Assembly: GCF_001667585.1 (NCBI RefSeq)
Contig: NZ_LZJZ01000079.1
Coordinates: forward strand, 1-59,349
Direction: 5' to 3'
From: Mycobacterium sp. E2733
GTDB lineage: Bacteria; Actinomycetota; Actinomycetes; Mycobacteriales; Mycobacteriaceae
Length of the DNA: 59,349 nucleotides
Notes under the pieces: model-generated
Told to the model about the DNA's origin: nothing
The model's input: only the letters and a program-made list of their open reading frames with translations
Database searches by the model: none
Position numbers and translations under genes: made by a program
Shown here: piece after piece, positions 44,513-52,077 of the stretch
Layout of the letters: each line of letters opens with the position of its first letter
Numbering within the stretch: position 1 is the first letter of the stretch

Positions 44513-45535
44513 GTGAGCGGCCGGTCCAGCAGGGGGTTGGCATCAGTGATCGAGAGCGAGAGTGCTGGAGTGACGACGGGCCGCGACATTGGAAAGCTCG
44601 GCTTCGTTCATTCGGCACTTATTTACCAATCCCAGCAGGAGTATCTGGACTTTGTGACGCGCTTCGTCAGCGACGGGCTGGCGCTGGACGAGGCGGTACT
44701 TGTCGCGGTGCCGTCCGACGAGTTGGCGCTGCTGCGCGACGCGCTGGGCACTCGTGAGTCGTCGGCCGATCTGCAGATGGTCGACGTCACCGAGGTCGCC
44801 CGCAACCCGAGCCGACTGATGGCGATGGAGGGGACTTTCGTCGACGACCACCCCGACCAGCGGGTGCGGATGGTCAGCCAAGTCGCCTGGCCCGGCCGCA
44901 CCGAGGAAGAGCTCATCGCCTGCGTGGAGCACGAGGCACTGGTCAACGGGGCGATGGACGGCTACCAGGTGACCGGTTTGTGCCTCTACGACGGGCGCAG
45001 GCTCGACGACGACGTGCTGGCGGACGCCCGAGCGACACACCCGCTGCTGTGGAGCGGCGACGCGCTGCAACGCAGCGCCGACTACGCGCCCGATGCCGCC
45101 TTGCGGCGCTGCAACCGGCCGCTGCCCGGCAATCCGGCGGCCGTCACGTACCTGGTCAAAAAGTCGTCGGACCTCAGCCCCGCGCGTTCGTTCGCCACGA
45201 ATTACGCCGGGTGGATGGGGTTGTCCCAGGACGCCATCGAGGATCTCCAACTGGTGGCCACCGAGCTGGCCAGCAACAGCTTGATGTACACCGACGGCGC
45301 CTGCCAGCTTGCGTTCTGGCGTGACGACGGGTACCTGGTGTGCGAGGCGCGCGACACCGGATGCTTCGAGGATCCGTTGGTGGGCCGCATGAACCCGGGG
45401 CCGTGCGGCCCCGCCAGCCGCGGCCTATATCTGGTGAACGCCATCTCGGATCTAGTGCGCACCCACACCACCGCCAGCGGCACGACAATTCAGGCGTATC
45501 TGCGGTTCGAGCCGTCGGCGGGCCCGACGGGTTAA
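44513..45535 (+). CDS. RsbA-like MEDS + HATPase anti-sigma regulator
   Basis: A 340-residue protein. Residues about 30-190 form a MEDS/DcmR sensory domain (HSALIYQSQQEYLDFVTRFV, GTFVDDHPDQ, EHEALVNGAMDG). Residues about 215-335 form a serine-kinase-like HATPase: ATELASNSLMYTDGA is the N-box, ARDTGCFEDP the G1-like box and RGLYLVNAISD the last. Such proteins sense a signal and bind or phosphorylate partners in sigma-factor cascades. GTG start. No sigma factor is adjacent. Confidence 0.88.
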   Translation: MSGRSSRGLASVIESESAGVTTGRDIGKLGFVHSALIYQSQQEYLDFVTRFVSDGLALDEAVLVAVPSDELALLRDALGTRESSADLQMVDVTEVARNPSRLMAMEGTFVDDHPDQRVRMVSQVAWPGRTEEELIACVEHEALVNGAMDGYQVTGLCLYDGRRLDDDVLADARATHPLLWSGDALQRSADYAPDAALRRCNRPLPGNPAAVTYLVKKSSDLSPARSFATNYAGWMGLSQDAIEDLQLVATELASNSLMYTDGACQLAFWRDDGYLVCEARDTGCFEDPLVGRMNPGPCGPASRGLYLVNAISDLVRTHTTASGTTIQAYLRFEPSAGPTG

Positions 45536-45538
45536 CGC

Positions 45539-45574
45539 AAGCAGCCCGCTGGAGACGAGCCCCAGGGGCTGCTT
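45539..45574. terminator. Hairpin terminator between convergent genes
   Basis: AAGCAGCCC (45539-45547) pairs with GGGCTGCTT (45566-45574), and CTGG/CCAG inside the loop can extend it. It sits just after the MEDS gene stop and before the small peptide gene stop, so it can serve both strands. Confidence 0.75.
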
Positions 45575-45585
45575 GACGTAATCGG

Positions 45586-45771
45586 TTAAAGGCCAAGACC
45601 GCCCGTGATGCCGCCTATAACCCCGCCCACAGTGCCACCCGTGGTGCCACCAAGAAGACCGCCGCTGCCGGCCGCTGACGAAGCACATCCCGTCGGCAGG
45701 GCCAGCACCACTACGAATCCCGCAGCAGCTGCAGCGACCTTAAGAACCTTCTTCGTCCTCATTGAATTCAT
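45586..45771 (-). CDS. Small exported Gly-rich peptide (PTGCA family, member 1)
   Basis: A 61-residue peptide: basic n-region MNSMRTKKVLK, hydrophobic core (about 12-24), LPTGCAS, then a Gly-rich tail of GGTTGG, GGVIGG and GGITGG units. The Cys after Pro-Thr-Gly looks like a lipobox with a non-standard Pro at -3. The signal half matches the 46-residue peptide 424 bases upstream (TKK.LKVA...A.G......PTGCA). GAAAGG precedes the start. Not a family I know. It may be a lipid-anchored or processed peptide. Confidence 0.65.
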   Translation of the reverse strand: MNSMRTKKVLKVAAAAAGFVVVLALPTGCASSAAGSGGLLGGTTGGTVGGVIGGITGGLGL

Positions 45772-46194
45772 ACTCGCACCTTTCATCCATGGGTATAGCG
45801 CCGCGTGCGTAAACGAGCACTGCAGACCAAATGTTATAACTGCTATTCGATACACGTAAAGCCTTTATCGAGTTGTTTAGTATTTGTGGAACATCCTGGG
45901 TTAGTACTGGGCTGTGCAGCCCAATCATGCTGTGCTAGTGAGCGATTAGAGGAGACGACGTCAGTCGCAGAACTACGTTTGAGACGTCATTGAGCAATGA
46001 AGATAGCCAGCTTCACGGCACTCGATCAATTGCCCTAAAGCGGCGACTAAACCGCAATATGACGTCGCAAATGCGATTTGTAGGCCCCACGTGAAGGCGA
46101 GGTAATTTAGTCCGTCACCGGGATGGACCGGATAACGGGAGCGACCGCTCGGGAACCCCCGCGCGGCGGTCGAACGGGTCGCTTGTCTACATCG
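45772..46194. other. Lower-GC intergenic stretch between the two small peptides
   Basis: About 420 bases with clearly more A and T than neighbouring DNA (for example around 45835-45900 and 46020-46080). No gene with a recognisable product is seen. It carries the promoter and 5' leader of the 45771 peptide and the terminal end of the 46335 peptide. The composition suggests acquired DNA. Confidence 0.5.
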
Positions 46195-46335
46195 TCAGGC
46201 GCAGACGGTGCCAACGTTCACGGTGCAGGTTGTGCCCGCGGTCGCTGCACAGCCCGTCGGTATCAGCAACATCGCGGCCAACCCGACGGCCACGGTGGCG
46301 ACTTTGAGGGTCTTCTTGGTGTCTTCTGCCTTCAT
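46195..46335 (-). CDS. Small exported Cys-rich peptide (PTGCA family, member 2)
   Basis: A 46-residue peptide: MKAEDTKKTLKVA, hydrophobic core (about 12-25), IPTGCAATAG, then TTCTVNVGTVCA. A strong GAAAGAAGG site lies six bases before the ATG at 46335. It shares the TKK.LKVA...A.G......PTGCA pattern with the peptide at 45586-45771 but ends with two further cysteines instead of Gly repeats. Mature length after the Cys is about 18 residues. Unknown function; too short for common gene finders, so easily missed. Confidence 0.65.
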   Translation of the reverse strand: MKAEDTKKTLKVATVAVGLAAMLLIPTGCAATAGTTCTVNVGTVCA

Positions 46336-46511
46336 GATGAACCTTCTTTCATCATTCTTCCGAGGGGTTGTTGCACAGCCGTTGAATGAGCAGTGCCCCA
46401 GCCCCGTACCCGCTGTTCAACATGAGTAAACCAAAATCGCCGAAAAATTTCGAGACCGATCGACGCGTTATCCCGTGGAGCCGGAACTTGCACGTCAGGG
46501 CGGTGTGCGGC

Positions 46512-46614
46512 TAATGTCGGCGCTCGTGCGTCTTCTCGATAGTGCCGTAGTAGCTAGCACCCGCAGCGGGGTCTGACCTAGACCGACCCCCCGCTGTGGG
46601 TCGGAAGCTACTGC
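46512..46614 (+). promoter_or_regulatory. Leader unit: -10 box, leader peptide and long hairpin
   Basis: TAATGT (46512-46517) sits 8 bases before a GTG (46526), the spacing of a leaderless transcript start. The 16-codon peptide ends at 46576. A nested hairpin covers 46547-46614: GTAGTAGCT pairs with AGCTACTGC (one mismatch), and inside it ACCCGCAGCGGGG pairs with the CCCCGCTGTGGGT arm (one G-U). The hairpin begins inside the peptide, as in ribosome-controlled attenuators. It recalls structured leaders of actinobacterial leuA genes. Confidence 0.6.
46526..46576 (+). CDS. Candidate leader peptide
   Basis: Sixteen residues, VRLLDSAVVASTRSGV (first residue Met if initiated at GTG), then TGA. No ribosome site lies upstream, but a -10 box spaced for a leaderless start does. 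It has adjacent Leu-Leu and Val-Val codons. Its second half overlaps the hairpin arm, so ribosome pausing here would change the fold and affect the LeuA-like gene 75 bases later. Confidence 0.5.
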   Translation: MRLLDSAVVASTRSGV

Positions 46615-46651
46615 CGTCGGTCACTCCTCTCGACCGAAGAAGACCGGCACG

Positions 46652-47143
46652 ATGACTTTTCCCGAGCGGCTCGATCCGGCCAGCCAATGCCTCGCCACGG
46701 TGTGGTTCGCCCAGCAGTTCGACACTCCGTTACCCCGCGGCCTGCGGGACCAGGCCGGCGCGATGTCCTGGGAGCGTTTCGTCGCGACTTACGGTCACAC
46801 GGCCGGCCCGATCCGCCTCGGCAACTGGGCATGCACGGACACCCACCGACGGCCGGGTCCGCAGGCCCGCAACTTCCGGGCCACGATCGCCGTCGGCGAC
46901 CGCATCGAGACCTCAACCGCCGCGGCCGGCGGCCCGATCGCGGCGCTCAGCGCGATGCTGCACGAGCGCGGAATCCCGGTGGAAATCCTGAAGTTCCATC
47001 AGCTGCGATCAGGCGGGGACACCGCCACCTTCGTCTGCGGCAGCAACGGCGCCCGCGAAGAGTGGGCGATGGGCTGGTCGGAAGGTCCCACCGAGTCGGC
47101 ACTGCGCGCGGTGATCGCCTGCGCTAACCGACTGATCGCCTGA
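46652..47143 (+). CDS. Stand-alone LeuA allosteric-domain-like protein
   Basis: A 163-residue protein resembling the C-terminal regulatory domain of 2-isopropylmalate synthase: FRATIAVGDRIETSTAAAGGP, ILKFHQLRSGGDTATFVCGS and ALRAVIACANRL follow the domain's strand-helix pattern. There is no TIM-barrel catalytic domain. It may bind leucine or modulate a synthase in trans. The structured leader upstream fits control by branched-chain amino acids. It is convergent with CYP136, with the second palindromic repeat between them. Confidence 0.7.
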   Translation: MTFPERLDPASQCLATVWFAQQFDTPLPRGLRDQAGAMSWERFVATYGHTAGPIRLGNWACTDTHRRPGPQARNFRATIAVGDRIETSTAAAGGPIAALSAMLHERGIPVEILKFHQLRSGGDTATFVCGSNGAREEWAMGWSEGPTESALRAVIACANRLIA

Positions 47144-47159
47144 TGCGTTCGAGTCGCCG

Positions 47160-47213
47160 AGCAGACGCAGAATCGCACGCCGAGCAGCCGCAAGACGCGA
47201 TTTTGCGTCTGCT
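47160..47213. repeat. Palindromic repeat element, copy 2
   Basis: AGCAGACGCAGAATCGC (47160-47176) pairs with GCGATTTTGCGTCTGCT (47197-47213); the right arm is identical to copy 1 at 41366 and the left arm differs by one base, leaving a G-U pair. The 20-base spacer differs and contains a second AGCAGCCGCAAGA-like stretch. It again separates two convergent genes, so a terminator role is likely. Confidence 0.85.
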
Positions 47214-47222
47214 CGCGATGAC

Positions 47223-48701
47223 TCAGAGCGGGCGCAAGACGATCGGCATGCCATCCATCGGTATCGGCATGCCGCCGTAGTCCAAGCGCGGCTGGTAGCC
47301 CGGTCGGGCCAGCTCCAGCCGATAGCGGCGCAGCAGGCGGTGCACGACGGTCTTGACCTCCAGCTGACCGAACACCATGCCGATGCACTTGTGCGCGCCG
47401 CCGCCGAACGGCGCGAAGGCGTAGCGGTGCTTCTTGTGCTCGGAGCGGGGCTCGGCGAAGCGCTCGGGGTCGAATTTGCCTGGCTCGGTCCACAATTCGG
47501 GCAGCCGGTGGTTCATGCCGGGCCAGATGGTGATGTTGGTCCCTGCCGGGATGTAGTGGCCGAGCAGCTCGGTGTCGCGCACGGCCTGCCGCATGTTGAA
47601 CGGCAGCGGTGTCACCATGCGCAGCGACTCGTTCATGATCAGCTCGAGCGTTTCCAGCTTCTCTAGCGCCTCGATGTCCAGCGGGCCGTCGCCGAGCCGC
47701 GCCGACTCCTCGCGAGCCCGCTCCTGCCACTCCGGATTCGCGGCCATGTTGTAGACCATGGTGGTGGTCGTCGACGTCGACGTGTCGTGGGCGGCCATCA
47801 TCAAGAAGATCATGTGGTTGACGATGTCTTCGTCGGTGAAGCTGTTGCCGTCGTCGTCCTCGGTGTGGCACAACACGGTGAGCATGTCGGCGCCGGTCGC
47901 GTTGCGGCGTTCCTTCACCCGTTCGATGAAGTAGTCCTCGAGGAGTTTGCGGGCCCGCAGCCCACGCCACCACTTGAACGGCGGAAGCGGCTGCCGGATG
48001 ATCGCGCCGCCCGCGCGCGTCGTGATCGTGAACGCCTGATTGACCTTGGTCACCAGGTCGTGGTCCGTGCCCGGCTCGTGCCCCATGAACACCAGGGACG
48101 CGACGTCCAGGGTGAGTTCCTTCATCGCCGGGTGGAACAGGAACCGCGCGTCGTTGGTCGGCCAATTGGCGACGATGTCGCTCGCCACCCGGTCGATGTG
48201 CTCGACGTAGCCGGTCAACCGGGTGCGGGTGAAGGCCTCCTGCATGATGCGCCGGTGGTACATGTGTTCGTCGAAGTCCAGCATCATCAGGCCGCGGTTG
48301 AAGAACGGCCCGATCACCGGGTGCCAGCCCTTTTGCGAGAAGTCCTTGTTCTTGTTCGAGAACACGGCCTGGGTGGCGTCGGGACCGAGCGCGGTGACCG
48401 CCGGCATGATCGGTGAGTCGAGGAAGTGCAGGGGGCCCCGGGTGCGATACAGATGCAGCGCGTAATCCGGCCCGCCACGGAACATCTCGATGATGTGCCC
48501 AAGGATCGGCAGGCCGGCGTCTCCCACCACGGGCTTGAGGCCGCTACCGGCGGGCGGCTCGGCCAGCACCTTGGTTTCCCAGTCGTGGGCGAGCAGACGC
48601 TTCTCGACCGCACCCATCCCCGGGATGGTGTTCAACGTCGGGGTGAACCGGCGCCGCGCCTGGTCCAGCAGGTACTGCGGGGTGCTGATCGTGGCGGTCA
48701 T
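47223..48701 (-). CDS. cyp136: Cytochrome P450 CYP136
   Basis: A 492-residue P450, the same length as Rv3059 CYP136. Heme loop FAPFGGGAHKCIG with ligand Cys439; I-helix MMAAHDTSTSTTT; ExxR in NESLRM. It starts MTATISTPQYLLDQARRRF. Substrate unknown; CYP51-like relationship is often noted for this group. It is divergent from a TetR gene across an operator-rich region, with the same arrangement in M. tuberculosis. Confidence 0.95.
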   Translation of the reverse strand: MTATISTPQYLLDQARRRFTPTLNTIPGMGAVEKRLLAHDWETKVLAEPPAGSGLKPVVGDAGLPILGHIIEMFRGGPDYALHLYRTRGPLHFLDSPIMPAVTALGPDATQAVFSNKNKDFSQKGWHPVIGPFFNRGLMMLDFDEHMYHRRIMQEAFTRTRLTGYVEHIDRVASDIVANWPTNDARFLFHPAMKELTLDVASLVFMGHEPGTDHDLVTKVNQAFTITTRAGGAIIRQPLPPFKWWRGLRARKLLEDYFIERVKERRNATGADMLTVLCHTEDDDGNSFTDEDIVNHMIFLMMAAHDTSTSTTTTMVYNMAANPEWQERAREESARLGDGPLDIEALEKLETLELIMNESLRMVTPLPFNMRQAVRDTELLGHYIPAGTNITIWPGMNHRLPELWTEPGKFDPERFAEPRSEHKKHRYAFAPFGGGAHKCIGMVFGQLEVKTVVHRLLRRYRLELARPGYQPRLDYGGMPIPMDGMPIVLRPL

Positions 48702-48730
48702 AGACGCTCCTTTGCGTTCCCTCCGAGGTG

Positions 48731-48782
48731 ACAGCCGTCACTGTCTTATAACCTTCGGAAAAAACTTGACGGCTGTCAAGTT
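48731..48782. promoter_or_regulatory. Operator pair between cyp136 and tetR
   Basis: CTTGACGGCTGTCAAG (48767-48782) is a palindrome with six-base arms. TGACAGCCGTCA (48731-48742) is the exact reverse complement of its core, TGACGGCTGTCA (48769-48780). Two sites for one dimeric repressor thus lie between the divergent cyp136 and tetR starts, 38 bases apart, and would control both. Confidence 0.7.
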
Positions 48783-48815
48783 TGCTTTTTGACCGGCGTG
48801 GTGCAAGGTCGGGGA

Positions 48816-49451
48816 ATGAGCAGCCACCCCGCCACTCCGGAGCCGGGCGGGCAACGACGCGGCGACAAGCAGCGCCAGGCGATCCTGCAGGCGGTGCGGG
48901 AACTGCTGCAGGAGAAGCCATTCGCGGAGCTGTCGGTCAGCACCATCAGCCTCCGGGCCGGGGTGGCCCGGTCGGGCTTCTACTTCTACTTCGACTCCAA
49001 GTACGCCGTGCTCGCCCAGCTGATGGCCGAGGCCGCCCAGGAACTCGAAGAGCTGACCCAGGATTTCGCCCCTCGCCAGTTGGGCGAGTCTCCGGAGCAG
49101 TTCGCCGAGCGCATGGTCGGCAGCGCGGCGGCCGTCTACGCGCACAACGACCCGGTGATGACCGCCTGCAACGAGGCCCGCACTACCGACGTCGAGATCC
49201 GTAACCTCATGGATCAACAATTCGAGGTGGTGCTGGGTCAGATCGTCGCCATCGTCGAGGCCGAGATGAAGGCCGGGACCGCCAGCCCCATCAGCGACGA
49301 TCTGCCGACACTGATCCGCACCCTGGCCGGTACCACCGCGCTCGTGCTGACCGGCGATCCCATCCTGGCCGGCCGTGACAGCGATCGCGACCGGCGCGTG
49401 CGCGTGCTCGAGCGGTTGTGGCTGCATGCCCTGTGGGGCGGGCGTCCCTAG
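48816..49451 (+). CDS. TetR-family regulator (Rv3058c-type)
   Basis: A 211-residue TetR repressor. HTH: RQAILQAVRELLQEKPFAEL, VSTISLRAGVARSGFYFYFDSKYAVL; the C-terminal ligand domain follows. The start at 48816 has AAGGTCGGGGA before it. It probably represses cyp136 and itself through the two sites at 48731-48782. The SDR follows 27 bases after its stop and may be co-transcribed. Confidence 0.92.
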   Translation: MSSHPATPEPGGQRRGDKQRQAILQAVRELLQEKPFAELSVSTISLRAGVARSGFYFYFDSKYAVLAQLMAEAAQELEELTQDFAPRQLGESPEQFAERMVGSAAAVYAHNDPVMTACNEARTTDVEIRNLMDQQFEVVLGQIVAIVEAEMKAGTASPISDDLPTLIRTLAGTTALVLTGDPILAGRDSDRDRRVRVLERLWLHALWGGRP

Positions 49452-49478
49452 GGCGTTACCGCCGGTATCGTCACGGCA

Positions 49479-50402
49479 ATGGGGCAGCAGGGGTACTACG
49501 CAGGCAAACGGTGTCTGGTCACCGGCGCGGCCAGCGGCATCGGCCGCGCCACCGCGTTGCGGCTGGCCGCACAAGGCGCCGAACTCTATCTGACCGACCG
49601 AGACCGGGCGGGCCTCGAGCTCACCGTCGCCGACGCCCGCGCGCTGGGCGCCCGGGTGGCCGAACATCGGGCCCTCGACATCGCCGACTACGAGCAGGTG
49701 GCGGCCTTCGCCGCCGACATCCATCGCGACCATCCGAGCATGGACGTCGTGCTGAACATCGCCGGAGTGTCCGCCTGGGGCACGGTCGACCGGCTGACCC
49801 ACGACCAGTGGAGCAAGATGATCGCGATCAACCTGATGGGTCCGATCCACGTCATCGAAACGTTCGTGCCGCCGATGGTGGCCGCCCGCAACGGCGGGCA
49901 CCTGGTCAACGTGTCGTCGGCGGCCGGGTTGGTCGCGCTCCCGTGGCACGCCGCCTACAGCGCCAGCAAGTACGGTCTGCGCGGCCTGTCGGAGGTGCTG
50001 CGCTTCGACCTGGCCCGCCACCGGATCGGGGTCTCGGTGGTGGTGCCGGGCGCGGTGAACACCCCGCTGGTCCAAACCGTCGAGATCGCCGGGGTGGACC
50101 GCGAAGATCCCAAGGTCGCCCGTTGGGTGAACCGCTTCAGCGGCCACGCCGTCTCGCCGGAGAAGGCGGCCGAGAAGATCTTGGTCGGGGTCGCCAAGAA
50201 CCGCTACCTGATCTACACGTCGGCGGACATCCGGGCGCTGTACGCGTTCAAGCGGCTGGCCTGGTGGCCCTACAGCGTGGCGATGCGTCAGGTCAACGTC
50301 ATCTTCACGCGCGCTCTGCGGCCGGCCCCGGCGCCGCTAGTCCGGCATGGCCAGTTCGAGGCGCACCCCGAGCAGCCGGACCGGGCGGTCGAGCTCGAAT
50401 AG
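49479..50402 (+). CDS. SDR-family oxidoreductase (Rv3057c-type)
   Basis: A 307-residue SDR: TGAASGIGRATALRL (NAD site), NIAGVSA, Ser in NVSSAAGL, YSASKYGL as YxxxK, and VVPGAVNTPL. It lies downstream of the CYP136 regulator, so it may process the P450 product. The last 22 codons overlap the 3' end of dinB on the other strand, giving a C-terminal tail (VRHGQFEAHPEQPDRAVELE) that looks like antisense of dinB. Readthrough past an older stop near 50340 is possible. Confidence 0.9.
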   Translation: MGQQGYYAGKRCLVTGAASGIGRATALRLAAQGAELYLTDRDRAGLELTVADARALGARVAEHRALDIADYEQVAAFAADIHRDHPSMDVVLNIAGVSAWGTVDRLTHDQWSKMIAINLMGPIHVIETFVPPMVAARNGGHLVNVSSAAGLVALPWHAAYSASKYGLRGLSEVLRFDLARHRIGVSVVVPGAVNTPLVQTVEIAGVDREDPKVARWVNRFSGHAVSPEKAAEKILVGVAKNRYLIYTSADIRALYAFKRLAWWPYSVAMRQVNVIFTRALRPAPAPLVRHGQFEAHPEQPDRAVELE

Positions 50403-51370
50403 GTCCAGCACGCGTAGCGCAGCGGCGACGATGGTGTCGCGATCGGTAGTGGCGGTGTCCAGCTTGCGGATTTTGGTGCGGGTGTAGAACGTCGCTGTTC
50501 GCACGGTAACCGCGACCCGCGTCACGATCCGGGCCGACGCCAGCACGTCCACCAACGCCTGTTCGGCCAGTTGTGTTATGGCCGAATCCATTTCGCTGCG
50601 ATCGGTCAGGTCGCGCGGGAAGGTGACGACGTGGCTGCGGGAGCGCGGAATCCATGGCTCGGCGCTGACGCCGGTGTCACCGCCGCCCTTGGCCAACAGC
50701 AACAGCCACAGGCCGGTGCGCGGGCCGAACGCGGACGTCAGCAGCTCGGCATCACTGCGCGCGAGCTCCCACACCGTCGTGATTCCCAGCGTGGCAAGCT
50801 TTTTGGCCGTTTTGGGGCCGACCCCCCACAACGCGTCGACCGGGCGGTCCGCCATCAGGGTCATCCAGTTCGCATCGGTGAGCGTGAAGATGCCCGCCGG
50901 TTTGGCGAAGCCGGTCGCGACCTTGGCGCGTTGTTTGTTGTCGCTGATTCCGATCGAGCAGGACAGCCCGGTTTCCGACGAGATGACCGCGCGGATCTCT
51001 TCGGCGACTTCGGCCGGGTCGGTCGCCGCCACCCCGACGTACGCCTCGTCCCATCCCCACACTTCGACCGGGTGCCCCAAATCGCGCAACACCCCATCAC
51101 CTGTTCGGAGGCCGCGTCGTAGGCGGCGGCATCCGACGGCAGAAACGTCGCGTCGGGGCAGCGGCGCGCGGCGGACCGCAACGGCATGCCGGCGCGCACG
51201 CCGAACTCCCGCGCCTCATAGGAGGCGCAGGTGACGACCTTGCGCGGTTCGGACGGATCGCCGTTGCCGCCGACGATGACCGGCAGCCCGGCCAGCTCGG
51301 GATGGCGGCGCAACTCGACCGACGCCAGAAACTGATCGAGGTCGACGTGCAGGACCCAGACCGGACTCAT
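50337..51370 (-). pseudogene. dinB: DNA polymerase IV (DinB) with one-base frameshift
   Basis: The Y-family polymerase is split over two frames. The 5' part from 51370 (MSPVWVLHVDLDQFLASVEL, catalytic Asp-Asp region, to AASEQVM) runs into the wrong frame near 51092-51095. The 3' part resumes as LLRDLGHPVEVWGWDEAYVG to LGVRLELAMPD. The gene is 1,034 bases; one extra base gives 1,035, or 344 residues, near the 346 of Rv3056. The run ATGGGGTG should read ATGGCGGTG or similar. It may be a true loss or a sequencing error. The start overlaps the TetR stop (TGATG). Confidence 0.9.
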
Positions 51371-51984
51371 CAGCGGCCACAAAGCTTGCGCGCCAAGCTT
51401 TCCCAGGCATCACCCAAGGTCTGGAGGGTATGGCCGCGATCGTTGAGCTGATGCTCGACGTAGTTCACGTTGAGCAGGGCCAGCAGGGCATTGGTCTGAG
51501 CGTCGAGATCGCCGGTGGTGTGCGCCGCCTGGAGTAACGCCCGAATATGGGTGTAATGCACCAGGACGGGCGCGCTGTAACGAGTCTGCGGATCGCGGTG
51601 GGCTTCCGACAGGAGTTCGTGATGGGCGTGGGCGAAGCAGATCCGCTCCCGGCCGAACGCCACCAGCCGGTCGGTCGGCGGAGCGTCGGGCCCCAGTGGG
51701 GGCGGGCCGAATAGAAAGGCCTGTTGGCTGGCTCGCTCGTCCTCGTCGAGCAGCACCATCATCAGGCCGGCGCGACTGCCGAACCGGCGAAACAACGTGC
51801 CCTTGCCGACGCCGGCGGCGGCGGCCACGTCGTCCATGGTGACGGCATCCGCACCGCGCTCGGCGATCAAGCGCCGGGCCGCATCCAAGAGGAGGGCGCG
51901 GTTACGCGCCGCGTCACCCCGCTCCGGCAGGGCCGCTTGCGGCGCCCACACGGGCAACTCGCCGAGCCGCTCGATACTGCTCAC
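51370..51984 (-). CDS. TetR-family regulator (Rv3055-type)
   Basis: A 204-residue repressor. HTH: RNRALLLDAARRLIAERGAD, VTMDDVAAAAGVGKGTLFRRFGSRAGLM. GTG start. It is divergent from the FMN reductase and next to a perfect palindrome (52012-52031), so it probably controls that gene, itself and dinB, with which its stop overlaps. Confidence 0.92.
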   Translation of the reverse strand: MSSIERLGELPVWAPQAALPERGDAARNRALLLDAARRLIAERGADAVTMDDVAAAAGVGKGTLFRRFGSRAGLMMVLLDEDERASQQAFLFGPPPLGPDAPPTDRLVAFGRERICFAHAHHELLSEAHRDPQTRYSAPVLVHYTHIRALLQAAHTTGDLDAQTNALLALLNVNYVEHQLNDRGHTLQTLGDAWESLARKLCGR

Positions 51985-52011
51985 CCCAGTACTTTAACGC
52001 GGCGGGAATAG

Positions 52012-52031
52012 AACCGGACTACAGTCCGGTT
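52012..52031. promoter_or_regulatory. Operator between tetR and FMN reductase
   Basis: AACCGGAC-TACA-GTCCGGTT is a perfect palindrome with 8-base arms between the divergent starts (51984 and 52078). It is typical of a TetR dimer site. Confidence 0.75.
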
Positions 52032-52077
52032 GCAGCATGCGAGGATGGAAATCAACAACCGAAGGGAAACGACAACG

